From assembly GCA_947462335.1 (NCBI GenBank), contig OX381709.1, positions 66,456,609 to 66,520,608 on the forward strand: DNA of 64,000 nucleotides. Direction: 5' to 3'. This DNA is from Harmothoe impar. Its lineage: Eukaryota > Annelida > Polychaeta > Phyllodocida > Polynoidae. Numbering within the stretch: position 1 is the stretch's first letter; every line of letters begins with the position of its first letter. The notes under the pieces are model-generated. The model saw nothing but the letters and a program-made list of their open reading frames with translations. It was not told the origin of the DNA and did no database searches. The position numbers and the translations under genes are program-made. Below are positions 1 to 12,545 of this stretch, one piece after another.

Positions 1-1369
1 TGTGTGCATTATATGCGTTTTAATAAGCACCCACTATGGATTTAGATCTAAGGCCTTATTACCACGGTGTTTATACATGACACTTATTCAAGATATAAAT
101 TTAGTGCCCAAGGAATGTTCAAGACTCCTCTATTCCCAGCGCATATATATACATGTACGAGAGGGGCGCATATTTAAAACGTGCTTAAAACGCGATGGTA
201 TGGTAGCCGCAGTCAAGGCTGATCACAACTCGGAAACGAGTGTACACAGCAATGCCTGAGGCTAGTATATAATGCATATAATATTACAGGGCCGTGGTAG
301 TACTATATCGCACTTATACCAGAGCATACAAAATCGTACCCGATAAATACAGTACTTTTATTTTCATTTTGCCCTCAGTCAACTGTGGTACACTTATAAA
401 CAAAACATAGCAGGATGCCATCGGCGATTTCTTCCCCTTTCCCTCCAAAACTATACAATACTCTTCTTTGGTACACTCTGAACACAATACTTTTTTTTTT
501 GTATAAAACGTATTCAATACTTCATAACAACAATATGGCAATAGCTCCTGTACTACATAATTGTATACCGGTATATATGATATAGCAATGGCATTTACAG
601 AGATCTGTGAAAATAGCTTTATAAGTCACAATTGGTAACAAACACTGGCGAAGTTCAACTCACACATGTGGAGATACACACATGTACAGTACACACACGT
701 ATTATCAAATGTGTCCTATGTAGATCAAAATCAGTAGACACAAACAAAGAAAGGTCTACTCAAGTCTCATATAAACGAATTATGCTATTGATTTTCGGTA
801 GTACAGTATATGTGACTCTCATATCTAGTTACAAATCAGTAAAATCTGTCTAGATAAATTCAAGTATATCAGTAAATACCCTTAGTGTCTTTCCGTCAGT
901 GTGCCTGCACAGCAGGCATGTAACTGTTTTTAAATTCATTTACATTCAGTCATATCTATCTTGAAATATTAAATGTAAAGGGAAAGATAGCAATGGACGG
1001 TTATGCTAGAAATGATATGTTTCATATAATATACAATACAATAGACGGCTGTCTATATAATGGATTCTCAACCGTACGTGCTTTGAATACAATAAGCACT
1101 TATATTTGACCATGAAACCCTTCGGCCGGGTGAATCGTCTGTGATAAAACTATCAGAAACAATGTAATAATTATGCACGTTTACAATTAATCCAGGGGGC
1201 CTTCCAAAGTCCTAACATAGGAGTATCTGGTAATAGTAGAGCCTGGAATCTCCACATGACTGGTTCACAATACACCTTGGCAATGGGTTTAGCAACCCCT
1301 AATGGGACACGGTGTCCTGGCAATGTATGGTGGTATTTTGGAATCCTCCATGCAATCAGCAGTAGGCCT
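1..1369. other. Intergenic sequence, no supported gene
   Basis: AT-rich DNA beyond the 3' end of SUFU. Only short ORFs without recognisable domains occur. A minus-strand open frame at 1171-1563 probably lies in or just past the SUFU 3' UTR, has no family signature, and is not called as a gene. I see no repeats with clear termini here. Confidence 0.5.
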
Positions 1370-1375
1370 TTTATT
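1370..1375 (-). promoter_or_regulatory. Possible SUFU polyadenylation signal
   Basis: On the minus strand this reads AATAAA, about 250 nt downstream of the SUFU stop codon (1625). It is the canonical hexamer at a plausible 3' UTR distance. No transcript evidence is available and the hexamer is common in AT-rich DNA. Confidence 0.35.
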
Positions 1376-1624
1376 GAAGGGCTGCCTAGTGCCAAAACAT
1401 CGTCATGATGCATGAATGGCTTGCTGGGCACACCCCCAGTGTGAGTCCCAATGTATGGGCGGCTTCTAATACGTGGGCCATACGTGTTGTGATGATGAGC
1501 ACAGTGGACTAATACAGTAATGAAGGAATGAGATACTGGTTCTTGTACCAAATGAAGGTGCATGATTACTTAATGATATGCCTTTATATTTTCCATAGCA
1601 GTGTATTCCACCTCAGGGTCGACA

Positions 1625-4600
1625 TCAAGTTGTGACAGGGACCTCTCCACTCGGCAGTATTTTCAGCACAATGTTTGGTGTCCGTAAGTGGAAGCTTCTT
1701 GGAAGTTGCTTCTTCAGCTGAAGTTAAATAACAATGCTATTAAAGATATATTTTAGTCAAATTGAAATCGTGGGTCAACATCAACATTCAAAGTTCATGA
1801 GATGAACATTCAATCAAAGATCGATGGGAGGTGTCATAAATCTATTCCAACCAGATTTTGAAAGCTTGTGCTTGACTATTCTTTTGAAAAGCCTTAATTT
1901 CTATTTTGGAGTGTGTGTGTGTTATCAAATCCATTTTAAAAGCAGCTCCATGTACACTGCAGTATTAGGTTGGAAATGTTCAGACCTCTGTGCGGCTTAC
2001 ATGATTTGTTAAGCTAGAGGTACGGCCTATACAAGGGTTAAGCTTATCTTATTCATATACTTGGGTGGGTGCTGGAGTTAAAAACCTCAATGATCTCGGA
2101 CATCTGAAAGAATGTTATTATGAACGAAATGCGGTTCACAAACTTACCTCGCTTATATTTAAACAGGGCGTTAATTGCTTCCCCATCTGCGCAGTGAATT
2201 CTTTGCTGCAATAGACCTGAAATCCAAAAGGCAGAGGTGAAGATTGGCTTCATATGGATGACATTTATTGTGCATAAAACACCCATTTTAGACTTAACAG
2301 TCGATATTCTAATCTTGTTTTCTTAGAATAATACAAGCTTCCTGGACACTGAAGCCCCTATTCTAATATCTATTAGAACTGTAAAAACTGTGTTTGATAA
2401 GGTAATACCTGTATGTTTGTACTAGTAGTGTGTTAGTTTACCTGTAGAACTTGACCTTGTGCTTTGAGGGGTTCCTGTGCAGTAACGATGACCATATCAG
2501 CTGTAAACTCGGGCGGGATGAAGATGATCACTTGACCCGACACGTTTTGAAAGACGAAGAAGCGACCCTTCATCAGGCGCCCGCTGTAAATGGAAAGAAG
2601 GCCTGGTTATATGCATTTTATGTGCATTTTTATATGGATTCAGATGTTTTCTTGGCCTTGACGCATATAAATACCTGAAGTAAGATACAAAAAAAAGAAT
2701 TTATTATTATACTTGTCAGTTTAAAATAACTACATTTTGTATAAATTCTCAGCTAACCCGCGGGTTATACGTGTATCGGAGTCCCAGCGCAGGTTATACG
2801 CATTATATTTACAGAGTAGAGCACTAAATAGTCAGAATCAGATCCAAGTTGCGGGTTATAGGTTTTCCAAAAGTCCAGGAGTGGCATAACATGAGATGAG
2901 GGTTACACGGTACATATAGAAGCTATTCTACTTTCACTTACGCTATCATAAGCGGAAGGATTTCAGCAACATCAGCATCAATGGTGATTGTGGCTTGGGT
3001 TATGACGCGCTCTTCGTCATCTTCCTCTTCATCTTCATCCTCCTCAAGACTGAATATTTGAAAAATGAATTACACAATGTATCAGAAAGACGGTATTTGC
3101 ATCATTTTTCTGATTGACTTTTCATGACCAACAATGACCATTTTCCCTGGCCATATTTACAGTATTTATTTCAGAGATAGTGGATTTTGTTCCATTAACT
3201 TCCTTATTTTCCACCTGACTTGCGGAAAAAATTTCCCAACATTTTTTTAAACTTTCCCTGACCCGTTGGAAATCCTAAATTGATACTTATAGAACTGATA
3301 GCTGAGGTGAGACTGACCTCTCCTGCCAGGAGCAGGCGGCGGTCATGTGGCCCATGTTGGAGCCGTCCTTGTTGAACTGGTCGGGCAGGCTGAGCCGCAG
3401 CTGGGGGTTGTAGTCCTGCAGGGAGTACTCTCTGTCCATGTCCGTCACCAGCATACCGCCCCCTGTCCTGTGGTACAGTAGTGGGGTAGTCAGTGGGGAA
3501 CCTTCACAAATGACGTCACCTATTTAGCGACCTTTTTCAACTCCCCCCCCCCCCCCCGTCACTATTTTAGAGATGCCACACTTCAGTTGACAAAAAGCAG
3601 GAAATCTTAGGACCTTAGTAAATCTTCTGTAGGAGATTAATTTAATTTGATACAGAAATTCCAGTCAAAGAGTAGGAATCCCTGCTAAAGCAGGAAAAGT
3701 GGAATCGCTGCTATTTTGGAGAAATTAACCTATACAAATGTACAGCATGGTCACGTTTCCACACTAAATCCAAATACCCCCCCCCCCCCCAGGTTGGTGA
3801 CATTATATATAAATGTTCCCTTTAAAATGAACCGGAGAAAATAAAATAGAATTTCATTTTCAAAATCACTACCCTCTCAAATACCTTAATCGGCTAAGGG
3901 GGTGAACGAATGGAAGACGATGAGGTGGGGTCGTGATAACATAGAGATGTATCTTTCTACTAGCTGAATGGTCTGGAGTAAATCTTGACAGAATACCCTA
4001 AGCCATATCGATTAGGTGTATTTACAGTATATTTACACAGCAGTTGGCAATATATACTCACTCTGGAACTTTGGAGAGTAACTCAATCAATCCTCTTCCA
4101 TTCCACTTCTGAGCTGACAACATCTCCATGCTTGTTATTCCAACAACCTGGTGGAGCAGTGGAATTCGTCATATCATTAAACATCTGATTTCTAACGCCA
4201 TGCCTACTATACCTCAGGCAAAGTAAAATCGAAAACTATTTCTGGTCCCAAATGTATAACAGCAAGGTTGGACCATGCAGTTTGTGTTATGCATAAATTT
4301 AGTTAAAACCGTAATGAATGTTTTGTTTTTCTATGTATACACAAAAAAAAACTTGCTTTTTCCTGTTGTTTTTGTTTTTTTAATTAAAAAGATAATAACA
4401 ATAAAAATCTCACTTGTCTAAACTGTAGAGTACCGTGCGGGGTGTCCATGTCCCCCAGCTGGTCGTCCTCTGTGACCATCATGTGACTGATGATGGAGTC
4501 ACTGCCTTCCTCTAGCGCCTCCTGCCATGGGATCACGTCACCGCAGTTTAACATGTTACCTGGAATGGGGAAGTTCATTTAATGTTTATATCTATCAGTT

Positions 4601-7265
4601 ATGGGCTTAAAGTTTATAGAATTTGAAGTTTATAGAGTAATCAAATCATTTCGATATCTATAATTGTATAAATGGTGTGAACAACTTTAAGTAGAAAAGG
4701 AGGAGTTCGACTTACCTGTTTTGAAGACATATCTGGCTAGTGAGTTGAGTAAGGTAGCCGGCCAGAGTGGGGCACTTTCTCCTTTCTTCTTCTTAAGTCG
4801 GAAAGTGAGCTCAAATCCGAATCCACTGCGTTCTGCTGGGCCAGTGAATCTGAAAATGTATTCACGTTTTAACATTAGCGCACTGTCTGGCGTATGATAA
4901 CCCCCACCTAGACTTTGGGGAAATTCATGAATAAATTTAAATACACAAATTTCTTACAAGGACAGTGTCAGATAAGATGGGTACCGGTACTCACTGGTGA
5001 ATGCGCCCATCACCGTGCAAGTCACTGAAGCCACATGTGATGTAATGCCAATGTGACGGGGAGCGCACGGACGGGTCGCCGGGATGCGACAAGATGTGCA
5101 CAAAGTCCAGCGGATCAGGTCCTCCTAACCTGGAGGAGAGAAAGAGAGGAGCCATCATGAACATAGTCCAAAGATAAAGACAACGTCTATTTACTGTTAT
5201 CGTAAAGCGGTGTTACTTTGGCTCATTGAACACACTTCTCTGATGATTGCAGTTTTAAAAGATGATTTTTGCTGAAATGTGAATACTTCTGCAGGGGATC
5301 AGTGATTACTGTGCCCGAGTGGTAGGCCCGCAGGGGCGGCTCGCTTGGCTAGTCACTGGTCCCCTCCCGTACCATATCAGTACGTGGGGAGCGTGTAGGT
5401 GGACAGAGAGATCTGTGGTGTAGTGGTAGCATACTCATTACTGGCAATTTGTTACAGAGGCCCGGGTTTAGTTCCCGGTGGATCTAGGTGAAAATCACTT
5501 TTCACCTATAGGCAACTCCCACACCGTCACTGGTAGATCCACCGCGTGAATCGGGTGGTACGTTAACTATACGGTTGGAGCATTGCAACTTGCTGGGGAT
5601 TGGCCACCTGCTGGCGGAAGGTAGTGGGAGGAGCAGGTCGGGAAGAGTTGGTCAACAGTACAAGCAGTTGGAGTTAGGGAGTGATCATTTTTTTAAAAGA
5701 GGAGGGGGGTGGTGGGTTTCCGCGCGGAGCGTGCAACATTTTTTACCCCCCCCCCCCCGGTCAAGGGGTCAACATTTTTTACCCCCCCCCCCCTTAGGGT
5801 CAGAAATCAGCTCGCATGTGGGCCCTTTGAAGCATAGTAAGGCGCTGGCTTTTTGGCTCAAAACAGGTTAAATTTTTTTGCCCCCCCCCCCCCCAAGAGG
5901 GATCCACATTTTTCTGCCCCCCCCCCCCCCGGTCAAGGGGTCCAATTTTTTTTAAATGTCTTACCGACTTACGACAATTGCAATGCGTAAATCCGCCGGC
6001 GTATGTGTGACTGTGAGTGATGTGTATTCCGAACAACCCGTACTACTATGCATAATATCAGCTTTGAGCAGTAGCCTGTTCGGAATACACATCCAACAAC
6101 AAACGGCCTCGTAAGGGAGTGTTCATTTATTAATTACGGGGGGGGGGGGGGGTGTGTGGTGAGATTTCGCGCGTAGGGGTGAAAAACGTTTACGCCCCCC
6201 CCCCCCTCGAGGGCGCGTGTAACATTTGGCGGCCCCCCCTCGCCGAAGGCGGTGAAAAATCCCCCCCCCCCCCTTTGAACTATAGATCTAGTATTAGTAA
6301 CGCGCTGGCTTTTTTGCTAAAAAGGGGCTTAAATTTCTACAGGGTACCCACACAAATTTCATTTTCAAATTCCATGTGTTTTCCCTGAGCCACGGTAGGT
6401 TTTCCCTGTGCTATTTGCTTTGGAACAGTTATTAATATTCATCCTCAAATCTTGAAAATCTAGAAGCCAAATTGAGAATGGAGCATGCATAACACTGTAT
6501 CATGGTTTCAAAATGTTTTTCCCTGTGTGCTAAAATTTTATTCCATGTGTTTTCCCTGTGTTTTGGACACATTTTCAAATTCCATGTGTTTCCCTGACAG
6601 GGAATCGATTTTTCCATTTTCCCTGTTATTCCATGTTTTCCCTGTTTGTGGGTACCCTGTTCTACCCCCCCCCCCCCCCCTCAAGAGGGGTCAGAATTTT
6701 TTACGCCCCCCCCCCCCCCCTCAGGAGGGGTCAGAAAATTTTACGCCCCCCCCCCCAAACCCACCACCCCCCCCCCCCCCCCCCCCCTGTAAATAATAAA
6801 TGAACACTCCCTGAAGGGCCTGTTACACTGGCGGCACTTGCTGCGCGGCATCTGCCGCACAGCTTGCCGCAAGGAAAGCTAACACTGGTAGCTTTTGCTG
6901 CAGCAAGTAGTTGCGGCAAGTTGCAGCAAGTTTTTGCCCTGTTACACTAGCTGCATCTGCCGCACAGAACGTTCTGCGGCAGATGCAGTGCGGCAGATGC
7001 CGCCAGTGTAACAGGCCCTTTAAAAGAGCTAAAATTTAATAATGACACCAGACAAGACTAGACTAGACAAGAGTAGGCCTACAGCGGGGACTTACCAAAA
7101 CTTGCGTACAGCTGTTGCTTGAAGGTGATTCCTTTGATCAGGATATATTCTGTGTAACAAGTTGTTTATCACCTCTATTCCAACAGAAGGTTCTCCACCC
7201 TGACTCTGTCGTTTTCCTTTAATTTCAGTGGAAGAAGGCCGACGTTCCGCGTCGCCTCCCGCCAT
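1625..7265 (-). CDS. SUFU: Suppressor of fused homolog (SUFU), 10 coding exons, 410 aa
   Basis: SUFU binds Gli/Ci transcription factors in cytoplasm and nucleus and restrains Hedgehog signalling. Exons on the minus strand, 5' to 3': 7265-7096, 5129-4995, 4849-4716, 4559-4414, 4147-4062, 3467-3318, 3049-2942, 2583-2442, 2216-2148, 1717-1625 (TGA). All introns are GT-AG and all phases agree, giving 410 codons plus stop. Diagnostic stretches include the GGPDPLDFV and SHWHYITCGFSDL motifs (exon 2), FTGP followed by FGFELTFRLK (exon 3), and AQKWNGRGLIELL (exon 5), which match the SUFU N-terminal domain. GRLMKGRFFVFQ and the downstream exons match the C-terminal domain. The linker between the two domains is a short acidic stretch (exon 7 start, EEDEDEEEDDEE), far shorter than the disordered insert of vertebrate SUFU (family length about 484 aa). 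Splice sites are inferred from consensus and protein similarity. Confidence 0.96.
5405..5482 (+). repeat. tRNA-like sequence (SINE head or tRNA pseudogene) in SUFU intron 1
   Basis: An A box (TGGTGTAGTGG, 5416-5426) and a B-box-like sequence (GGTTTAGTTCC, 5465-5475) are spaced as in a tRNA. The T arm forms a 5-bp CCGGG/CCCGG stem. AGATC near the start pairs with GATCT near the end as a partial acceptor stem. The anticodon arm is not convincing, so this is a tRNA-derived repeat rather than a working tRNA gene. Confidence 0.5.
5670..5960. repeat. Poly-C/poly-G-tract repeat, partial copy
   Basis: It starts with GGGAGTGATCATTT, like the better-preserved copy at 6114-6812, and contains several runs of more than 10 C each introduced by TTTTTTAC, CCAATT or similar. 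Only one end is recognisable. It lies in SUFU intron 1. A 16-bp inverted pair (GATGTGTATTCCGAAC, 6019-6034 and 6078-6093) follows it. Proline-rich ORFs across the C runs are artefacts. Confidence 0.5.
6114..6812. mobile_element. Non-autonomous element with TIRs and long C tracts
   Basis: Inverted ends: AGGGAGTGTTCATTTATTA at the left and TAATAAATGAACACTCCCT at the right. The body has six or more C runs of 10-20 bases separated by short segments such as GAGGGGTCAGAATTTTTTAC. No coding capacity. No clear target-site duplication. Similar left ends occur near 5675, 28783 and 56453. A second foldback element (6339-6660) sits inside it. The homopolymers make exact lengths unreliable. Confidence 0.6.
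6339..6660. mobile_element. Nested foldback element (ACAGGGTACCCACA termini)
   Basis: Terminal inverted repeats ACAGGGTACCCACA and TGTGGGTACCCTGT bound a 322-bp AT-rich body carrying several degenerate copies of a TTCCATGTGTTTTCCCTG unit. It lies inside the C-tract element, so it inserted later. No coding potential. Superfamily not identified. Confidence 0.55.
6815..7019. mobile_element. MITE with AGGGCCTGTTACACTGGCGG termini
   Basis: Near-perfect TIRs: AGGGCC(T)GTTACACTGGCGGCA at the left, TGCCGCCAGTGTAACAGGCCCT at the right. The interior is itself highly self-complementary and rich in TGCCGCA/TTGCTGCA motifs. Flanks are TGA and TTA, an imperfect match to a 3-bp TWA duplication, which would suit a PIF/Harbinger-type MITE. 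It abuts the C-tract element and lies in SUFU intron 1. Confidence 0.65.
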
Positions 7266-7604
7266 GTTTTGATTGAGCGAAGAAAACAGGAAGGCCGCTG
7301 GATGAAATCAAAATACTCTCAAACCCGAAACCAAAACAAACAATATTTTCTTACATATATTATACTTTGAAATTTGAAATATCAAGAGAGCACTGATTAA
7401 TTCATCCTTCAAAGATACACATATAAATATGGGTTGTCTTCGTAATCTAATCAAAATTACCAATCTACAATTTTCGTCGAGATTATAGGAATCAGATATG
7501 GAGTCGAACACGCTGCATGCATGATAGAGGGCTCGATATCGATTTACGCTCAGGGTCGAAGGGCAAGATAATTTTGCCCTACAACTTAGGGCAGAAAAGA
7601 AAAT
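7266..7604. promoter_or_regulatory. Shared 5' region between SUFU and RPTOR (probable bidirectional promoter)
   Basis: The 339 bp between the SUFU ATG (7265, minus) and the RPTOR ATG (7605, plus) must contain both 5' UTRs and core promoters unless untranslated exons exist elsewhere. I see no TATA box clearly placed for either gene and no strong CpG island. A minus-strand ORF over 7308-7724 is antisense to RPTOR exon 1 and is not considered real. Confidence 0.55.
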
Positions 7605-10600
7605 ATGATGGACAAAGCAAAGGCCCCTGTGCCAATGGGCAAGGAAGCAGAGGAAGAAGATGCTGACGAAGTCTTTGACCTGGAAGAGAGTCGTCTCCCA
7701 CTTGCATTCACTGAGAAACGACACACGGAGAAAATCGAAGGAACCACAACAGTGACCCAGACATGGCGAATGAAGGAGAGGGTGCGTTAAAATAGAAATA
7801 AACCGTTCATTAGTAGGGTGTCTTATGTATGATTCACGAATTATTCATGGTTGTTGAATGACTTGGTTTGTCGAAACGCCGTTGTCATCGTGTGATGTCA
7901 AAGAACAGGGCAAGGGGAAACCACTGTCAATCATATTTCAGAGCAGACATGTTATGGCCCAGATATATGACATGTCTCTGTCAATAGATCTATCAGTATC
8001 ATAGTCAAGAGGTCCACGATAATCTGTCTGAATGACAGGTTTCTTCACGAGTGGTGCATTGGATCGTATCACACGAGGCGGAGCCTAGTGTGATGCGATC
8101 CAATGCACCACGAGTGGAGAAACCAGGAGTTCAGACTGATTAGAGTGGATCTCTGTATTTATTTCATGTAATTCTTGATAAATTTTTATTAAAATGTACT
8201 TTTAAAGATCGGTTTCATAGCTGTTATTGTGGAGAAACAGGCCATGGAGAATGAGCATCAGTTTCTCCACGGGGGTGTGGAGAACGGCAAGTTTAGTACT
8301 TAAAGGCGCACTGAACCCACGACGTCATTTATGTGCAAAACTCGGCAGGGTTAGGTCCTGGGTTGAGTGCGCCTTTAAAGGCGCACTGAGTTGAGGACCT
8401 AGCCCTGCCGAGTTTTGTACGCAAATGATGTCGTGGGTTCAGTGCGCCTTTAAGCATAGTAACTTTGTTTCTCCACATGAAATAAATGGTATTACTACTA
8501 CAGTCTACTACTTATCACTAATTGCTTTTCGACTGCTCAAACTGTTTGACTTGTTCAGAGTCTTCAATGAGAGTTGTCAACTTGTGATTCTTGTCTTGTT
8601 ATTCAGCCTACTTTAATATACTTTTACTATAAGTTATAGTACTATTAGTATTAGTACGGGTAGGCCTAGGGCCCGGCCTAGGCTAGGACCAGGCAGCCTG
8701 CTTCAAGTTCAATGCCCTTGACAATGGTACTAAATTGGTAGGGGCTTACTACCTCTTACTGGGCCTCTATATAAAAGTAATACATAGATCTACTGTATAT
8801 TATCCCCATGTGTTGGTGGGGACCTTCATGATGGGGACATGAAGGAGTCAAATAACTTCATTGGGAGCCTTCCATAATGCTAATGGGCATACCGGAATCG
8901 TAAAAGTTGGTACGGTACAAACCTTAAAGGTTTAAGGAAGGCAATCCTGAATGGTGATGTCATAATTTAGGAGTCAAGTCCTCCAGGCACAATATAATCA
9001 TATGCAGTGTTAATAATTCCAACCTCCAACCTTAAAAAAATAGCCTTTTTCTTTTATCTATTTTTTGCATATACTATTATCTCTTTTTCTTTCTCTCACC
9101 CCATCTATGTATATTCATCTAGAATAAGTGTTGACAGTCTGCCACATGCAGCAAAAATGTACCGTCATATTTTGCACAGTTAACTCAACCTATCCCTTAA
9201 TTCTCTTCCAACTCTGTAACCTTTAAACCCCCTCTCAAAAATGGTATTCCTCACATATCAATAAGGTTACAAACAAGAACTCCTGTGTGGCGGTACGGAA
9301 AATGTAATCAGGAAGATCACGGTATAATGCAATGATGATTATAATCAAAAAAAAAAAAATTAAAAAAAAAAGCAACAAAACTTGAGGGGTTACATGGTGG
9401 ACTACTGTGATTGTCACTTATAAAGCTATTGGCAGCCGCTGCCCATATGCACCCCCCCGGGCCTTCATGGTGGTGATCTGCTTTGTGATCTCTCGTCAGT
9501 GAACCGTTGTCTGAGATATCAAAAGCTGTGGTTTGTCTGGCCTTGCCTACTATGGTAGTAGCCCAGATATGTAGGACTAGGCAAGTTAAAGAATACTTGC
9601 TATCTTTCCAAAAGAGTAGGGGGCGCGTGACCTGATAGCAGTTTTCTCCCTCACCTCATTGATTCTATCATCCATAGATCCGGCCACTGCTGTTTGAACT
9701 AGCAGCATATGAAATTTCATCTGTCCAAATGTGAGACAGACTACCACTATTTGTGGATAACTCCTCGCTAACTTGAGACAGTCCCATAGGGTGCTATCGA
9801 CGCCTGGACACCAACAAAAAAGAAGTGTAGGGATCAACTTATTTACAGCATACCAAAATCATTGCTGTGGAGAATACTATGAGCATAGCATAAGGCCTAG
9901 AAAAATAAACTGCCGTTTCCGATTTTCAATCAGACCCCGCTGAGCAAAAGAAGCTTAACCGTAACTTCCGATTACCCATATCTTAGTCTGGAAAGATAAT
10001 TCTAAATTCAGATGTGTAATTAATATGAATTTTGATCTCCATAATACCAGATGAAGACTGTAAGCGTGGCCTTGGTGATGTGCCTCAACGTTGGTGTGGA
10101 TCCTCCAGATGTCGTCAAAACCTCCCCATGTGCCAGAATGGAGTGTTGGATAGGTAAGTCACAATGTGAAATTCTTTTGCCTCCTTGAATTAGCCTAATA
10201 GGGTGAGGGATGTTACTTAGTATACTATTCAGGGACAATAATTTGATCTATACATGTATTAACGAGAGTTTATAAGCATACAGTTTGATACCCGGCATGG
10301 TTTGTTTTAAAGCAAGGGGTCAGAACATGGATGAAGGTTCATCAAAATGCATGTATTTCTTCCTAAACTTTTGAAATATGAAATATGCGCAAAATTGGTC
10401 TGTTTTTCCCCACTGTGCTTCTATACCTTAAAAATCGATTTACAATCCCCTCCTCTTCCACATTTTATTCCTTAGTTTCTCATTTCTCATCTGTACATAC
10501 TCATATTGTTAACAGCCTGCCTCATGCAGCCAAATAGATAGGCCAAGCTCTAATTCTTATTACTCGGTTGGTCGGTTCTTGTAACGGAAGGAACATACAG

Positions 10601-12545
10601 ATAGTTAATAAACTGCTATGAGGTTACATAGAAGAAAAAAAAGAAAAAAAAAGAACATCATTGTATTAAAATAGATCCATTGGCGATGGGGCCACAGAAA
10701 TCCCTGGAGGCCATCGGTGCGAGTCTGCAGCGACAATACGAGCGATGGCAGCCCCGCGCCCGCTACAAGCAGAGCCTCGACCCAACCTCAGAGGAGGTGA
10801 AGAAGCTGTGCACCTCACTGCGCAGGAACGCCAAGGTACACTGCACTGTTTAACCCTTTAAGGCCGACATGTTGCGGCTTCGGGAGTGTATCAACCCCAT
10901 AGTCTTTGTATGATGCATGAATGCAGTACTGGCAAGTAACTTACTGTCCTTTGTTGACTTTTATAACGACAAAGGGCACAGCGCATTAAAGTACTACACA
11001 GTATACCGTCTTCCAACGGTTGATCTTATTTTATATCATAACTTTATCCCCAGCATCTGAAGGATAAATTTGTCACTCAGGAAATAAAGAATTTAATATT
11101 TTATTTGGTACTTAATATATATATAAGCTTATATTAGTCTCCNNNNNNNNNNNNNNNNNNNNNNNNNNNNNNNNNNNNNNNNNNNNNNNNNNNNNNNNNN
11201 NNNNNNNNNNNNNNNNNNNNNNNNNNNNNNNNNNNNNNNNNNNNNNNNNNNNNNNNNNNNNNNNNNNNNNNNNNNNNNNNNNNNNNNNNNNNNNNNNNNN
11301 NNNNNNNNNNNNNNNNNNNNNNNNNNNNNNNNNNNNNNNNNNTAAATTGTGATTCTAGCATCCTTCCTTTGCAATCGAATAGTGGTATAGACACTACATA
11401 TTACTTTCAAAAACTAACTTGACCGGCAGTCATGACCCTATAAGAACTGGAAAAGTACATGCATTCAAAACATTTGTTGTTATTTTTTGCAGGAAGAGCG
11501 AGTACTATTCCACTACAATGGCCACGGTGTGCCCCGGCCCACAGTCAACGGCGAACTCTGGGTCTTCAATAAGGTAACTCTCAGTTTCATATTTATAGGA
11601 ACAAATACATGTACAACATGGCTTTATTCCAATTGTTACATCCTTTAAAATATCCAGCCTAAAGTAAGAAACTTACAATTTATCATGACATTAAACTTAG
11701 CTTAATCCAATATTTTATTGGCACTGTGGACAAAAGCAAGCAAGGCTTCTTCTTGTCTTTCTAGCTTAAAGTTTCAGGAGCTGAGCTAATGTGTAAATAC
11801 ATGGCCCACTGACTGATGTACTGTAGCTAACCCTACTCGCTATTAACCATTATCTGTGGCATTAGGAGATAGATTGTCTAAACTATTTTGTTTGCCACCG
11901 CAGAGTTACACGCAATATATCCCTCTGTCGGTGTACGACCTCCAAATGTGGATGGGTAGTCCGTCCATCTACGTCTACGACTGCTCCAATGCTGGTATAA
12001 TCCTAGAGTCCTTCAAGACCTTCTCACAACAACGCGAACAGGAGATAGAGGTGAGCCCTTTTTTGGAGCCCTTTTTTTGCAGCCTTTTTTACAGCCCTTT
12101 TTTGCAGCCCTTTATTGCAACCGGAAGAAATGTGGGTGTGTCAAACAGATGGGGTGAGGAAGTGGGGGGGAGATAATGAAGTAAAGTTTAATTGAAATAA
12201 AAGAGACCAACAAACATGTTAAAACTAGTACCGGTACAACTTTTTTACTTGGTTTTATATGTTTTAAAAATTAAACTTGCGAATAAATATGATTACATCA
12301 TCGGACTAGATTGATAGACTCTACGAATCTGTAAGATAGTAAAACCTAGTTGCCTGTTATTTGTGCCAGATTGCAATGAATGGACAGCGGTACCCACCCC
12401 CAGCCGCACCAACTAACTCGCCTGTTAAGAACTGCATCCAACTCGCGGCGTGCGGTCCGAAGGAGCTACTCCCGATGAACCCGGACCTACCCGCTGATCT
12501 CTTCACAGCCTGTCTCACGACACCAATCAAGATCGCCCTTAAATG
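7605..12545 (+). CDS. RPTOR: RPTOR exons 1-6: N-terminus and RNC (caspase-like) domain
   Basis: Exons 7605-7781, 10051-10153, 10675-10835, 11493-11573, 11904-12050 and 12370-12545 encode residues 1 to about 281. Exon 1 ends at a weak GTGCGT donor and joins exon 2 in phase within the [14 protein letters not shown] region. The RNC fold is marked by [15 protein letters not shown] (exon 4) and VYDCSNAG (exon 5). These hold the His and Cys at the positions of a caspase dyad, which in raptor serve substrate positioning rather than proven proteolysis. Exon 6 carries KNCIQLAAC and [18 protein letters not shown], close to vertebrate raptor. Confidence 0.96.

Noticed and set aside
1171..1563. 130-aa minus-strand ORF downstream of SUFU
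   Set aside because: No recognisable family, and it lies where the SUFU 3' UTR is expected. A homology search would be needed to keep it.
5575..6919. Proline- or glycine-rich ORFs
   Set aside because: They are translations of poly-C and poly-G runs inside repeats in SUFU intron 1, readable in several frames and on both strands, with no domain.
7308..7724. 138-aa minus-strand ORF between SUFU and RPTOR
   Set aside because: Antisense to RPTOR exon 1 and the shared promoter; no motif.
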